Shown: positions 44,351 to 54,586, counted from the first letter of the stretch. The stretch: DNA of 64,000 nt from Flavobacterium gelidicaeli (GCF_013294005.1 NZ_JABSNK010000001.1:496001-560000), one strand, 5' to 3'. Notes: generated by a model not told the origin, from the sequence alone. Made by a program: numbers and translations.

Positions 44351-44914
44351 ATGACTGAAGAAATTGAATTTATACTAGATAGTACAAAAGAATCTATGAC
44401 TGGTTCTATTGCACACTTAGAAAAAGAATTTTTAAACATCCGCGCTGGAAAAGCATCTCCTGCAATGTTAGGAAGTGTTTTTGTAGATTACTACGGATCT
44501 TCAACTCCATTATCACAGGTAGCAAAAATCAGCGTACCTGATGCTAGAACAATTACTTTGCAACCGTTTGAAAAAAACATGTTACAAACTATTGAAAAAG
44601 CAATTATGATCGCAAACATTGGGTTCAACCCAATGAATAATGGTGATTTAATCATTATTAGCGTACCGCCTTTGACAGAAGATAGAAGACGCGACTTAGC
44701 AAAACAAGCCAAAGTAGAATCAGAAGATGCTAAAATAGGAATTAGAAACGCCCGTAAAGACGCAAATACTGAAATTAAAAAATTAGAGAAAGATGGTACT
44801 TCTGAAGACGTTTGTAAAAGCGCCGAAGAAGAAGTGCAAAATTTAACCAATAGTTTTATCAAAAAAACAGAAGAACTTCTTGTATTAAAAGAAGCTGAAA
44901 TCATGAAAGTATAA
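44351..44914 (+). CDS. frr: Ribosome recycling factor
   Basis: 187 residues. Three-helix bundle with the hinged beta domain: FLNIRAGKASPAML (about 27-40), DYYGSSTPLSQVAKISVPDARTI (split), INIANIGFNP-type segment IANIGFNPMNNGDLIIISVP, PLTEDRRRDLAKQAK and the final helix with LVLKEAEIMKV. With EF-G it splits ribosomes after termination. Family members average 185 residues. Partner of pyrH. Confidence 0.98.
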   Translation: MTEEIEFILDSTKESMTGSIAHLEKEFLNIRAGKASPAMLGSVFVDYYGSSTPLSQVAKISVPDARTITLQPFEKNMLQTIEKAIMIANIGFNPMNNGDLIIISVPPLTEDRRRDLAKQAKVESEDAKIGIRNARKDANTEIKKLEKDGTSEDVCKSAEEEVQNLTNSFIKKTEELLVLKEAEIMKV

Positions 44915-44936
44915 TTTTTTATACCAATCCTATTTA

Positions 44937-44972
44937 AATCCGTTCTGTTTCTATTAACAGAACGGATTTTTT
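44937..44972 (+). terminator. Terminator after frr
   Basis: AAATCCGTTCTGTT (44937-44950) and AACAGAACGGATTTTTT (44956-44972) form a near-perfect stem with a six-base T tail. Confidence 0.92.
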
Positions 44973-44977
44973 ATTGT

Positions 44978-44985
44978 TATTTTTG
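44978..44985 (+). promoter_or_regulatory. -7 element of the DUF5686 gene
   Basis: TATTTTTG matches TAnnTTTG and lies 40 nt before the ATG at 45026, directly after the frr terminator. Confidence 0.42.
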
Positions 44986-45025
44986 CGCTATCAAAAGGCT
45001 ATCAGTCTTGAAATAAAAAATCCAT

Positions 45026-47524
45026 ATGAAGCAATTGTGTGTATCGTTCTTTTTTTTAACGCTTTCGCTACAAGCGCAATTTCATATAAGCGGTACTGTA
45101 AAAGAGGCTGTTACTAGCAAACCTCTGTCTTACGCTACAATTACTTCAGCTGAAGGTTTCAACTCCGTTACTGATGTTGATGGAAGATTTGACATTAATT
45201 CTAAAGTACAACTTACTAGTTTAAAGGTATCCTATCTTGGGTATTCAAAAACCTCCATTAAAATAAATAGAAATGTAGAGCAATACGCTATTTTTTTACA
45301 TCTAAAAAAAGACCGTTTGAACGAAGTTCTAGTGTCAAACATCAATCCTGCGTTAGCAATTATAAAGGCTGTCATTGCAAACAAAGACAAAAACGATCCA
45401 CAAAAAAAATTAAACACTTTTGAGTTTAAATCTTATAATAAATTAATCGTTAGTGCCCCAGTCGATTCTATTTCTAGCAAAATTGATTCTATTTTTGTTG
45501 ATAAAGGCAACGTACAAAAACTTGTAAAAATAGATTCATCTAATTACAAGATTAAGCAGATGGTGAGTAAACACCATTTATTTCAAACCGAAAAAGTATC
45601 GCAATATCAGTTTGCTAACCATACCTTAAAAGAAACCATTTTAGGTACAAAAATGGCTGGATTCAAGCACCCTGTTTATGAAGTTCTAACGTTTAACTTG
45701 CAATCTTTTTCTATTTATGATTCAAGTTATGAATTATTTGAAACTAAATATGATAGTCCTATTGCTGCTGATGCGTTAAGGAATTACAATTTCAAAATAT
45801 TAGACACTGTCGCTATTTCAGGACGGAATTCGTACATGATTTACTTTAAAAACAAGAAAAAAAGTAGAGCAACAGGATTAGAAGGTGTTTTATACATTGA
45901 CGAGAATAGTTTTGCTATTGCTAAAGCTGTTATGCACATTAAAGGCGTTTTAGACATTAGCGGAACACATGAATTTGAATATATTCCAAGTGAAAATATT
46001 TGGTTCCCAATAAATAAGAGCTTTAAGATTATAAAAGGAAAAAACGATGATGATATTAAAATTCTAGGAGGAACCATTCAGTTTGATGGAGATGTCGAAG
46101 AGAATTTTAAAACCCGAAAAAGAACCGCTTCTGATTATACCTATTTATTTTCTGAGAGTAATAATTTTGATGTAAGCTACAACTGTCCTACTCAAACAAA
46201 AAAGAATTTCATTACGGTAGAGTTAAACGAAGACGCTGCACATAAACCAGAAAGTTTTTGGAATGAATATAGAAAAGACAGCCTAGATATTAGGAGCCAA
46301 AGAACTTATTTAGCATTAGACAGTATTTCTATAGAAAAGAATATTGCGAGCCGCTTGCGCTTTGGACGTAAAGTCATCAACGGGTATTTGCCCCTAGATT
46401 TCTTTGATCTGGATTTACGTAAAATTTTTAGTTACAACAACTACGAAGGGTTTCGTTTAGGTCTAGGAGGAGTTACCAATGAGCGTTTTTCAAAAGACTT
46501 TAGAATAAGTGGCTATGTTGCTTACGGGACTAAGGATACTAATTTTAAATACAATCTAGGTGCAGCCACACAATTAGACCGAAGATCCAGTTCCTGGTTA
46601 GGCGTTGCTTATACAGATGATGTGAAGGAAATTGCAAGTACTTCCTATGCTATTGAGAAAAGGCCTTTCAAAATTTATGATCCCCGACCAATAAACATTA
46701 GTACTTTTTATAATTATGTGGGTTGGAAAACATTTTTAGAAACCAAATTAATTCCAAAGACCGAAAGCATTTTAGAGATTTCAAGATCTGATATTGAACC
46801 AAAATTTAATTATGCGTTCAATCTTAATGGCCTTTCGTACACACAATATGTGATGACAACTGCAATGCTTTCACTGCAATGGAGTCCGTTTAGTGAATAC
46901 ATGCAAACTCCTGATGGCCGAATAGAGTCTGAAAAAAGATACCCTAAATTCACTTTTCAACTGACAAAATCACTTCCTAAAATAGCTGACAATGATTTTG
47001 ATTTTGGCAAAATAGAATTTAAAACAGAGTATGAAAAGAAATACTTAAACGGACAAAAGTCTTCCTTTTTATTCGAAGGAGGTTACGCTTTAGGCGATGT
47101 GCCACTAACACATTTATACAATACCTCCCCTAATAATATCACCAAAGAAAGTATTATTCAACGCATTACCTTCTCATCAAAAAACAGTTTTGAAACCATG
47201 TATTTCAACGAATTTTTCTCAAGTGAATTTGTTTATTTTCAATTCAAACATAGTTTTAACCGAGTAAAAATCATTAAAAAAGTAAAACCTTCTTTAGTTT
47301 TAGTTTCTCGAATGGGTTGGGGAGATTTACAAAAGCCTGAACAACACACAGGCATTGATTACAAAACCCTAAATGAAGGCTATTTTGAGTCGGGTATTGA
47401 ATTGAACCAAATTTTTAATGGCTTAGGACTAACTGCATTTTACCGTTATGGCCCCAATCAATTACCCAAGTTTGAAGACAACATTGCTATTAAACTGAGT
47501 TTTGTTTTAAAATTAGGACTGTAA
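45026..47524 (+). CDS. DUF5686 outer-membrane protein with carboxypeptidase-like regulatory domain
   Basis: 832 residues. Signal peptide to LQAQ (about 17), a CarboxypepD_reg-like Ig domain (about 18-95: FHISGTVKEAVTSKPLSYAT, VDGRFDINS), then the DUF5686 region with a periplasmic part (about 100-420) and a C-terminal barrel (about 440-832) ending LSFVLKLGL. It has no TonB plug, so is not a TonB receptor. The family is frequent in Bacteroidetes; function unknown, outer-membrane location well supported. It is a single gene with its own -7 element. Confidence 0.88.
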   Translation: MKQLCVSFFFLTLSLQAQFHISGTVKEAVTSKPLSYATITSAEGFNSVTDVDGRFDINSKVQLTSLKVSYLGYSKTSIKINRNVEQYAIFLHLKKDRLNEVLVSNINPALAIIKAVIANKDKNDPQKKLNTFEFKSYNKLIVSAPVDSISSKIDSIFVDKGNVQKLVKIDSSNYKIKQMVSKHHLFQTEKVSQYQFANHTLKETILGTKMAGFKHPVYEVLTFNLQSFSIYDSSYELFETKYDSPIAADALRNYNFKILDTVAISGRNSYMIYFKNKKKSRATGLEGVLYIDENSFAIAKAVMHIKGVLDISGTHEFEYIPSENIWFPINKSFKIIKGKNDDDIKILGGTIQFDGDVEENFKTRKRTASDYTYLFSESNNFDVSYNCPTQTKKNFITVELNEDAAHKPESFWNEYRKDSLDIRSQRTYLALDSISIEKNIASRLRFGRKVINGYLPLDFFDLDLRKIFSYNNYEGFRLGLGGVTNERFSKDFRISGYVAYGTKDTNFKYNLGAATQLDRRSSSWLGVAYTDDVKEIASTSYAIEKRPFKIYDPRPINISTFYNYVGWKTFLETKLIPKTESILEISRSDIEPKFNYAFNLNGLSYTQYVMTTAMLSLQWSPFSEYMQTPDGRIESEKRYPKFTFQLTKSLPKIADNDFDFGKIEFKTEYEKKYLNGQKSSFLFEGGYALGDVPLTHLYNTSPNNITKESIIQRITFSSKNSFETMYFNEFFSSEFVYFQFKHSFNRVKIIKKVKPSLVLVSRMGWGDLQKPEQHTGIDYKTLNEGYFESGIELNQIFNGLGLTAFYRYGPNQLPKFEDNIAIKLSFVLKLGL

Positions 47525-47575
47525 ACATTAGTTTAAATGACCGCCCGATTTGAGTACTGAAATAAATTTGCTCAC

Positions 47576-47628
47576 AGATTTTGAAGATTTCAGTAGATCA
47601 ATCCGTTATGGTTATTCCTTCAAAATCT
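47576..47628. repeat. Inverted repeat between convergent genes
   Basis: AGATTTTGAAG (47576-47586) and CTTCAAAATCT (47618-47628) are perfect 11-bp inverted copies around 31 bases. No T tail follows on either strand, so it is not a standard terminator. It lies between the DUF5686 gene and the antiporter. Confidence 0.55.
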
Positions 47629-47709
47629 TTGAAATACGCATGCCTTTTATAATTAGAGACCTAGTAACTGATAGTCATACTATTTTAAATAAGTAGAAAT
47701 AAAACTCTT

Positions 47710-49986
47710 TTAAGGTTTAATAATTAAGACCGAAGGTACTCCTATCAACCAATCACTATCTGAATCTAGTAGCGATTTCCAACTTTCGAGACTTATTAAC
47801 ATTAAATCTTGTTTATCTAAAAAGGATAATGGTACTTTTTTACCAGCAACTACCTCAATATTTTCAGCATGCTTTTGCTCTAATGAGTCTACAGCACTTT
47901 GCAAAACAAAATTATTTTGGACATGATTGTTAATGTCTAAAATTACAATCTTAGAGTTATTATTGTTGATTAATTTTTGAGCATAATCAATTAAAAAAGC
48001 ATCTTCTGATTTAAAAATGGGAATAAAAACATGGTCAATATGCTGAAATTCTTTATCGATTAAAATACCCAAAGGCATTTTGGTTTTTGCAACAATTTGC
48101 CTTGTTCTTTCATCAAAAGGGGAATTTTCAAACAAACCTTCTTTACCTGTAAACTTATCAATTAATCTATCCGGATTGATAATTCTAGTCGTAAAACCTA
48201 TTACTTTACCAAGTAGGGTTCCTTCAAAAATTGATTTTCCAAGTCCAACTAATAATAAATCATAGTCTCCTTGATTGGCCACATCAGTGATTTCGGTTTC
48301 GATATCATTAGTTACTTTAAAAATTGTATCAATTTCAAGATTTAACTGCTCTGATTCTTCAAAAATAGGCTCAAAAGTATCCTTCTCTTTTTCTTCTCTA
48401 TTAAAAGAGTGCAGCTCATCACTTACCGTTAAATGCAAAGCGGTGATACTTGTATTTGCCTTTTGCTTTTTTGTTAAGCCATTTGCTAAACGCAAAAGTG
48501 ATTTACCTTTTTCATAATTCCCAAATGAAACTAGAATTCTATATTTATTTTGATCTACTTGCTCCTCCTCTTCCGAAACATTTTTATTTTTAAAAAGAAA
48601 ATCAATTAAATCTAAAGCAGGTCCCGTCATAAAAGTAGTGACTAGAGCCATAATTACCATCATTGTAAACACTTCGGGCGTTAGAACTTTTAATTCTAAA
48701 CCAATATTTAACACAATTAACTCCATCAATCCCCTTGTATTCATCAAGGCACCAATAGTCAAGCTGTCTTTCCAGTTTTGTCCAACAAATTTTGCTGCTA
48801 AAGCACTTCCTAAAAACTTTCCTACCACAGCAACAAGGATAATGGCTCCCGTTACTTTCCATAAATAACTATCGTTGATTAGCCCTACTTCGGTTTTTAA
48901 ACCTGTAAAAACAAAGAACAATGGCAATAGCAAAATCACGGCTACATCTTCGACTTTTTCGATAAAAATCAAACGGAATTTAGAAACATCTGGCATGATA
49001 GCTCCCATCATAAATGCACCAAAGAGTGCATGAATTCCAATAACTTCAGTTGCGTAAGAGGACAAAATTAAGAATAGAAAGAAAATTGCCATCACTGGTT
49101 TTCCAATACTGTCTTTAGAACCATATAAATCCCCTATCCTTTTCAAGAAAGGTTTTACTATAAATATCATGGCAAGAACATAGACTACAGCAAGTGAAAT
49201 CACGTAAAGTGAACCTATGAAATCTCCTGCTTTTACAATGGCAATTACTACTGCAAGCAAGCACCATGCGGTGATGTCATCTGCGGCAGCGCAAGTAATA
49301 ACAATAGCTCCTAACCTTGTTTTATGAATACCTCTTTCTTGTACAATACGTGCCAAAACTGGAAACGCAGTAATACTCATGGCAATTCCCATAAAAAGGC
49401 TAAAAGACAAAAATTCTACACCTTCAGGAGCAAATTTATTATATACAAAATAAGACAAGCCTATTCCTAATGCAAAAGGAAACACAATACTTGCATGACT
49501 TATTACAATGGCTTCACTGGCTTTATTTTTTAAAACTTTTATATCAAGCTCCATTCCTATTACAAACATAAAAAGGATAAGCCCTATTTGGCTTAGGAAT
49601 TTTAGATTCCCTAAAGATTCTACCGGGAATAATGCTGCTGAAAACTCCGGAAAATACATCCCGACTAAGGATGGTCCTAGAACGATTCCGGCAATAATTT
49701 CACCAATTACAGTAGGTTGCCCTATTTTTTTGAATATCCAACCAAATAATCGCGCTACTAAAATAATAGTAACAATTTGTGCCAAAAGAATTGCTAGAGG
49801 ATCCTGAAAATTCTCTTTCATAGAATCGATAAAATCATTCCATGAATTATGTGTCGCCGAAGCAACGATGGAGCCATCAAGCTTTTCTAACTCTTTTCCT
49901 CTTTTAACGATCCAGTAAATCAATGCGCTAAACCCTCCGGTTACACCGAAATAAAACAAACTGTTTTTATATTTTTTCAAATCCAT
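47710..49986 (-). CDS. CPA2 cation:proton antiporter with cytoplasmic nucleotide-binding-like tail
   Basis: 758 residues. An extra N-terminal membrane segment (about 10-25) precedes the CPA2/KefB-NapA-type transporter (about 65-460, 12-13 segments): FGWIFKKIGQPTVIGEIIAG, GLILFMFVIGMELD and CAAADDITAWCLL, whose paired aspartates are the ion-binding site. The tail (about 475-758) looks like two universal-stress-type alpha/beta domains (YRILVSFGNYEKGKSLLRLA; HVFIPIFKSEDAFLIDYAQK), probably a regulatory module. It exchanges Na+ or K+ for H+ at the inner membrane. Single gene, convergent with DUF5686. Confidence 0.9.
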   Translation of the reverse strand: MDLKKYKNSLFYFGVTGGFSALIYWIVKRGKELEKLDGSIVASATHNSWNDFIDSMKENFQDPLAILLAQIVTIILVARLFGWIFKKIGQPTVIGEIIAGIVLGPSLVGMYFPEFSAALFPVESLGNLKFLSQIGLILFMFVIGMELDIKVLKNKASEAIVISHASIVFPFALGIGLSYFVYNKFAPEGVEFLSFSLFMGIAMSITAFPVLARIVQERGIHKTRLGAIVITCAAADDITAWCLLAVVIAIVKAGDFIGSLYVISLAVVYVLAMIFIVKPFLKRIGDLYGSKDSIGKPVMAIFFLFLILSSYATEVIGIHALFGAFMMGAIMPDVSKFRLIFIEKVEDVAVILLLPLFFVFTGLKTEVGLINDSYLWKVTGAIILVAVVGKFLGSALAAKFVGQNWKDSLTIGALMNTRGLMELIVLNIGLELKVLTPEVFTMMVIMALVTTFMTGPALDLIDFLFKNKNVSEEEEQVDQNKYRILVSFGNYEKGKSLLRLANGLTKKQKANTSITALHLTVSDELHSFNREEKEKDTFEPIFEESEQLNLEIDTIFKVTNDIETEITDVANQGDYDLLLVGLGKSIFEGTLLGKVIGFTTRIINPDRLIDKFTGKEGLFENSPFDERTRQIVAKTKMPLGILIDKEFQHIDHVFIPIFKSEDAFLIDYAQKLINNNNSKIVILDINNHVQNNFVLQSAVDSLEQKHAENIEVVAGKKVPLSFLDKQDLMLISLESWKSLLDSDSDWLIGVPSVLIIKP

Positions 49987-50162
49987 TTTACTGTAGTGTA
50001 TTCGTTAAAAAAATCACACAAAGATGTAAAATTCTACAATATGTTTTACATCCCTCAAATTTATTTTTAAGTGTGATTTAAAATAAAAAAAACAGGCTAT
50101 ATAAAGCGCTTAAAACAACTAAAAAGAATTCAATAAATTCATTCTTTTGCAGTGGTTTTCAC

Positions 50163-50170
50163 TACATTTG
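50163..50170 (+). promoter_or_regulatory. -7 element of the RND exporter gene
   Basis: TACATTTG, exact TAnnTTTG, 20 nt before the ATG; a TTTTGC stretch about 17-20 bp upstream can serve as -33 element. Confidence 0.52.
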
Positions 50171-50189
50171 CATCCATTTTTAAAGATTT

Positions 50190-52601
50190 ATGAGAAAGAG
50201 ATTAAAAGTAGGTTTCTGGGAACTTATCGCCCGAATTGTACTTAAAAATAGACTAGCGATACTTGGTGTTATTATTTTAATAACTATTTTCTTAGGCCTG
50301 CAATGGAAAAACATTCAGTTTTCTTTTACAGAAGCTAACTTACTGCCAGACGACAACAATGTCAATAAAGAGTACAATGCTTTTTTAGACAAATTTGGAG
50401 AAGAAGGAAATTTGATTGTTGTTGGAGTAAAAGACAACACTTTTTTCACTCCAAAAGCTTTTGCTGCTTGGAATAAATTAATGGCTGATTTTAAATCGAA
50501 TAAAGAAGTAGACTTAGTTGTATCAGTTAGTGACTTAAAGAAACTTCAAAAAAACGATTCTATTCAATCATTTGAGTTGGTTCCGTTTGTTGATCAAAAC
50601 AAAATCTCTAGTCCAGCCTATCTAAAATCAATCCAAAAAGATTTGTTTACAAACATGCCTTTTTATGAGGGATTGTTATTCAATAAAAAAAGCGGAAGCA
50701 TTCGATCAGCTATTTATTTGGATAAAAAAATTGTCAACACAGCACATCGAAAAGATTACATTGTAAATACTTTTATTCCAAAGATTAATGCTTTCGAAAA
50801 AGAAACTGGAATAGATTTACGTGTTTCTGGAATGCCATACATACGTACCCTTAATGCGATGAGTATTTTAAGCGAGATCAGTTTGTTTATTGGTGCATCG
50901 TTATTACTTACTTCATTGATCTTTTTCTTCTTCTTCCGTTCCTATAGAGCAACATTAATCGCTATTGTAATTGTGGTAATTGGTGTGATGTGGACCTTTG
51001 GATTATTAGGATTATTTCATTATCAAATTACGGTACTTACTGCACTTGTTCCTACATTAGTAATTGTTATAGGTATCCCAAACTGTATTTTCTTAACTAA
51101 TAAATACCAGCAAGAATATAGTGCCCATGGTAATAAAGCCAAAGCTTTACAACGCGTAATTACAAAAGTAGGAACCGCTACTTTAATGACAAACCTAACT
51201 ACTGCAGCTGGGTTTGCTACCTTTATCATTACGAGTAGTCAATTATTAAAGGAGTTTGGTATTATCTCCTCTTTAAGTATTATTTCATTGTTCTTTTTAT
51301 GTTTGATTGTAATTCCTATTTATTACAGCTATCAACCCGTACCTAAACAAAAACATTTAGAACACTTAAACCGCAATTATACCCGCGTGTTCATTAATTG
51401 GATCGAAAAAACGGTAAAATACAACAGACGTTATGTTTACATCGTTTCTATATTTTTATTTTTAGTAAGCATCATAGGCGCTTTCAAAATTAAAACATCA
51501 GGAAGTTTAATTGAAGACATGCCTAAAAACACGAGTTTCTTTAAGGATATTTTATTTTTCGAAAAAGAATTTGAAGGGATTATGCCTCTTGAAATTACGG
51601 TTGACACCAAAAGAAAAAAAGGAGTCATGGTAATGTCTACTTTAAGAAAAATGGACGAATTTCAAGAAACCATCGAAGAAATTCCAGAACTTTCAAAACC
51701 AATTTCGATATTAAATCTAGTTAAATATTCGAAGCAAGCCTATTACAATGGCAATCCTGAATTTTATAAATTACCTACATCACAAGAGAAAACTTTTATT
51801 TTAAGTTACGCTAAAAATGCGACTAAAAACAGTAAGAATAACTTAATGAAAAGCTATGTTGACAGCACTGGACAAGTAGCCAGAATCACCACTTTCATGA
51901 GAGATATTGGTACGGGAAACATGGCAAATATTGAAGACAAACTCTGGGCGAAAGCTAATAAGGTTTTCCCAAAAGACCGCTACAATGTAGTGATGACTGG
52001 AAAAGCTTTGGTTTTTGAAAAAGGAACACAATACCTATTAGATAACTTAGTAAGTTCGTTATTATTTGCAGTATTATTGATTTCGTTATTAATGGTATTC
52101 ATGTTTCGTTCTTTCAAAATGGTCGTAGTTTCTTTGATTCCTAATTTACTTCCGCTAGTGATTACTGCTGGATTAATGGGCTATTTCGGGATTCCGTTAA
52201 AACCTTCTACCATCTTAGTCTTTAGTATTGCATTTGGATTATCTGTAGATGATACTATTCACTTTCTTGCACAATACCGTCAAGAACTAGCTCATAATAA
52301 TTGGAAAATTAAAAAGTCAGTTTTTGCTACAATAAAAGAATCTGGAATAAGTATGTTTTATACTTCAGTCGTATTATTTGCTGGTTTCTCTGTATTTATG
52401 CTGTCTGATTTTGGAGGGACTGTAGCCTTAGGAGGATTAATAGCTATAACACTTGCTTTTGGTATGTTGTCCAACTTAATGTTACTGCCTTGTTTAGTTT
52501 TAACGCTAAATAAATCATTAGCTAACAAGCAAGAATTTATCGAACCAAAAATCGATATTTTAAACAACCCAAATGAAGTTGATGATGAAAAGCTCATTTA
52601 A
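50190..52601 (+). CDS. RND/MMPL-family exporter
   Basis: 803 residues with the RND plan in two halves: TM1 (about 20-36), a periplasmic loop (about 40-220), five TMs (about 225-390), TM7 (about 410-430), a second loop (to about 610) and five TMs (about 615-780). Seen: SLLPDD-type LLPDDNNVNKEYNAFLDKFG, FGLSVDDTIHFLAQYRQEL with acidic residues in TM10, and GGTVALGGLIAITLAFGM. It belongs to the MMPL/HpnN/PatA predicted exporter class, which moves lipids or hydrophobic molecules using proton force. No adaptor or TolC partner is adjacent. The substrate is unknown. Confidence 0.87.
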   Translation: MRKRLKVGFWELIARIVLKNRLAILGVIILITIFLGLQWKNIQFSFTEANLLPDDNNVNKEYNAFLDKFGEEGNLIVVGVKDNTFFTPKAFAAWNKLMADFKSNKEVDLVVSVSDLKKLQKNDSIQSFELVPFVDQNKISSPAYLKSIQKDLFTNMPFYEGLLFNKKSGSIRSAIYLDKKIVNTAHRKDYIVNTFIPKINAFEKETGIDLRVSGMPYIRTLNAMSILSEISLFIGASLLLTSLIFFFFFRSYRATLIAIVIVVIGVMWTFGLLGLFHYQITVLTALVPTLVIVIGIPNCIFLTNKYQQEYSAHGNKAKALQRVITKVGTATLMTNLTTAAGFATFIITSSQLLKEFGIISSLSIISLFFLCLIVIPIYYSYQPVPKQKHLEHLNRNYTRVFINWIEKTVKYNRRYVYIVSIFLFLVSIIGAFKIKTSGSLIEDMPKNTSFFKDILFFEKEFEGIMPLEITVDTKRKKGVMVMSTLRKMDEFQETIEEIPELSKPISILNLVKYSKQAYYNGNPEFYKLPTSQEKTFILSYAKNATKNSKNNLMKSYVDSTGQVARITTFMRDIGTGNMANIEDKLWAKANKVFPKDRYNVVMTGKALVFEKGTQYLLDNLVSSLLFAVLLISLLMVFMFRSFKMVVVSLIPNLLPLVITAGLMGYFGIPLKPSTILVFSIAFGLSVDDTIHFLAQYRQELAHNNWKIKKSVFATIKESGISMFYTSVVLFAGFSVFMLSDFGGTVALGGLIAITLAFGMLSNLMLLPCLVLTLNKSLANKQEFIEPKIDILNNPNEVDDEKLI

Positions 52602-52625
52602 TAAGTACATCCAAATAAATAGACT

Positions 52626-52656
52626 AATCCTGCCCTTTAAAGGCGGGATTTTTTTG
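52626..52656 (+). terminator. Terminator after the RND exporter gene
   Basis: AATCCTGCC and GGCGGGATTTTTTT pair around a CTTTAAA loop (G-T tolerated) with a seven-base T tail, 26 nt after the stop. Confidence 0.85.
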
Positions 52657-52767
52657 GCTTAAACCTGAACTCTTTGGGATTAATTTTTTAAAAATGTACC
52701 TTTGTTGAAATACCTTTATAAATAGCCAAAACCTAAGTAAAAAAGGGATTTTAGGTATTTTTAATCT

Positions 52768-52794
52768 AAAAAGTGGAGTCTAGTCACCACTTTA
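52768..52794. repeat. Short perfect hairpin upstream of mscS
   Basis: AAAGTGG and CCACTTT around about ten bases, in the 248-base gap before mscS. No T tail on the plus strand, so it may be a leader structure rather than a terminator. Nothing else was recognised in this gap apart from the terminator at its left end. Confidence 0.4.
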
Positions 52795-52849
52795 AAAAAC
52801 AGGGCGAAATCGAAAAGCCTCATGAGTAGAACAATAAAATAAAAAATAA

Positions 52850-53677
52850 ATGGATCAACAAGTTCTCGTTGTAAACAATTATCTAGAAAAAATAACCAAC
52901 TTTGGTTTAGAATATGCACCCAAATTATTAGGAGGATTACTTGTCCTTTTTATTGGATTATGGGTTACTAAATTAGTTACTAAAGCCGTTGGAAAGTCAT
53001 TAACTAAATCTTCAATTGACCAATCTCTTGTTCCTTTTTTAAAGAGTTTGACCAATATCATTTTAAAAGCCTTACTCATCATCACTGTAATGGGAATGAT
53101 AGGAATTGAAATGACCTCATTTGTTGCTATTATTGGTGCTGCAGGTCTAGCCGTAGGTTTAGCATTGTCAGGAACATTACAAAATTTTGCTGGTGGTGTG
53201 ATTATTTTAATATTAAAACCATTTAAAATTGGTGATTTTGTAGAAGCTCAAGGTTTCTTGGGAACAGTAAAAGAAATCAATATATTTTCGACATTATTAA
53301 ATACCCCTGATAAAAAACTAGTGATCATTCCTAATGGACCACTTTCTACAGGAGCATTAATTAATTATTCAGCTGAACCTTTACGAAGAGTTGATTGGAC
53401 TTTTGGAATTGCGTATGGTGATGATGTTGAAAATTTCAAAAAAGCTATAAATCAATTCATCTCTGAAGATGATCGAATTTTAAAAGACCCTGCAGGTTTT
53501 ATAGGTTTATCAGAGCTAGCTGATAGTTCGGTAAATTTTGCAGTAAGAGTTTGGGTTGACAGTGCTAATTATTGGGGCGTGTTTTTTGATATGAATGAAA
53601 AAGTATATACTAAATTTCCCGATTATGACCTCAACATTCCTTTTCCACAAATGGATGTGCATGTGCAAAAACAATAA
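52850..53677 (+). CDS. mscS: Small-conductance mechanosensitive channel MscS
   Basis: 275 residues, close to E. coli MscS (286). Three membrane segments: about 21-42, 63-83 and the pore helix at about 88-115 with GAAGLAVGLALSGTLQNFAGG and its glycine/alanine packing, then the cytoplasmic beta domain (PFKIGDFVEAQGFLGTVKEI, LVIIPNGPLSTGALINYS) and C-terminal alpha/beta part. It releases solutes when membrane tension rises at osmotic downshift. Single gene; bidirectional terminator after it. Confidence 0.95.
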   Translation: MDQQVLVVNNYLEKITNFGLEYAPKLLGGLLVLFIGLWVTKLVTKAVGKSLTKSSIDQSLVPFLKSLTNIILKALLIITVMGMIGIEMTSFVAIIGAAGLAVGLALSGTLQNFAGGVIILILKPFKIGDFVEAQGFLGTVKEINIFSTLLNTPDKKLVIIPNGPLSTGALINYSAEPLRRVDWTFGIAYGDDVENFKKAINQFISEDDRILKDPAGFIGLSELADSSVNFAVRVWVDSANYWGVFFDMNEKVYTKFPDYDLNIPFPQMDVHVQKQ

Positions 53678-53731
53678 CTCCTCAAATACAATTAATACTT
53701 ATTAAATTAGTATAGCTGTATTTACACATTT

Positions 53732-53770
53732 AAAAAAGGTTTCTCGTTTATTAAAACAAGAGGCCTTTTT
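53732..53770. terminator. Bidirectional terminator between mscS and the TlpA-like gene
   Basis: AAAAAAGG...TCTCGTTT and AAAACAAGAGGCCTTTTT form an imperfect stem with A and T runs on both sides, serving convergent genes. Confidence 0.75.
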
Positions 53771-53778
53771 AATTATAA

Positions 53779-54555
53779 TTATTTTTCTAAACTTATTTTT
53801 CCCAAAGCAGCTTCTAGACTTTTAAAATCAGATAGTACTTTGACAATAATTCCTTCCTTATTAATAATATAATGAGTGGGGAATGCATTGAGTTGTAGAG
53901 TCAAATTCATATAGGTTTTCATATCAGGAACAACAGCATATGAGAGTGGTTTTCTAACTAAAAATGGCGCTAACTGTTCGGCTGTATCTTCGGCTAAACT
54001 TACAAAAACAATGTCTGTTCTATCTTTGTAGTTAGCTACTAATTGATTGACTTCTGGAAATTCTTTGAGACAGGCTGCACAATGAATGTACCAACATTTT
54101 ATAACAACAATCTTCCCTTTTAGAGTTTCATTAGTAATTAAATTACCCTCTAAATCTTTGAATGAAAATGCAGGGAATGGTTCGCCTTCTTTTTTATAGT
54201 TTTGAATTTCATTGAATGCCGTTTCAGCAATCGAAGCCTTTATACTCGTATCTGATGTTGGTTCAATTTTAAATAGCTGGTAATATAATGCTGCACTGTC
54301 GGATTCTAATTGAATGGGGATATAGTTTCCGCTGGTTAATTCTTGTAGAAAAGCTGCTTTAGTAATTGGGTTTGATTTTGCATCTAAGGCCACAAAATCA
54401 GTCGAAAGCATGATGTGCGATTTTTGATAGTTGTTCCAACCCAAATACGTTTTTTGAACTTCGGACTGATTCACAGCCGGTTTCCAAAATTTAGTTTGCG
54501 CCATACAAGAACCAAAAGCAAGTAATAAGCTAAACGTATACAATTGTTTTTTCAT
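53779..54555 (-). CDS. TlpA/ResA-like thiol-disulfide oxidoreductase
   Basis: 258 residues from ATG 54555 (MKKQLYTF). The frame runs on upstream for 31 codons but that part overlaps the trmH-like gene and is not a signal sequence. The N-terminus is a signal peptide, with either lipidation at FGSC or cleavage after MAQ. The C-terminal thioredoxin fold (about 120-258) has KCWYIHCAACLKEFPEVN with the redox pair C-A-A-C, FVSLAEDTAEQLAPFLV and cis-proline region FPTHYIINKEG. It probably reduces or isomerises disulfides in the periplasm. It starts 31 nt after the upstream methyltransferase gene, same strand. Confidence 0.87.
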   Translation of the reverse strand: MKKQLYTFSLLLAFGSCMAQTKFWKPAVNQSEVQKTYLGWNNYQKSHIMLSTDFVALDAKSNPITKAAFLQELTSGNYIPIQLESDSAALYYQLFKIEPTSDTSIKASIAETAFNEIQNYKKEGEPFPAFSFKDLEGNLITNETLKGKIVVIKCWYIHCAACLKEFPEVNQLVANYKDRTDIVFVSLAEDTAEQLAPFLVRKPLSYAVVPDMKTYMNLTLQLNAFPTHYIINKEGIIVKVLSDFKSLEAALGKISLEK

Positions 54556-54586
54556 GGCCAGCACATATTGAAAACCTAATTTATAT

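Noticed and set aside
48602..48862. 86-codon minus-strand frame inside the antiporter gene
   Set aside because: It is a shifted-frame shadow of a membrane-protein gene with improbable composition.
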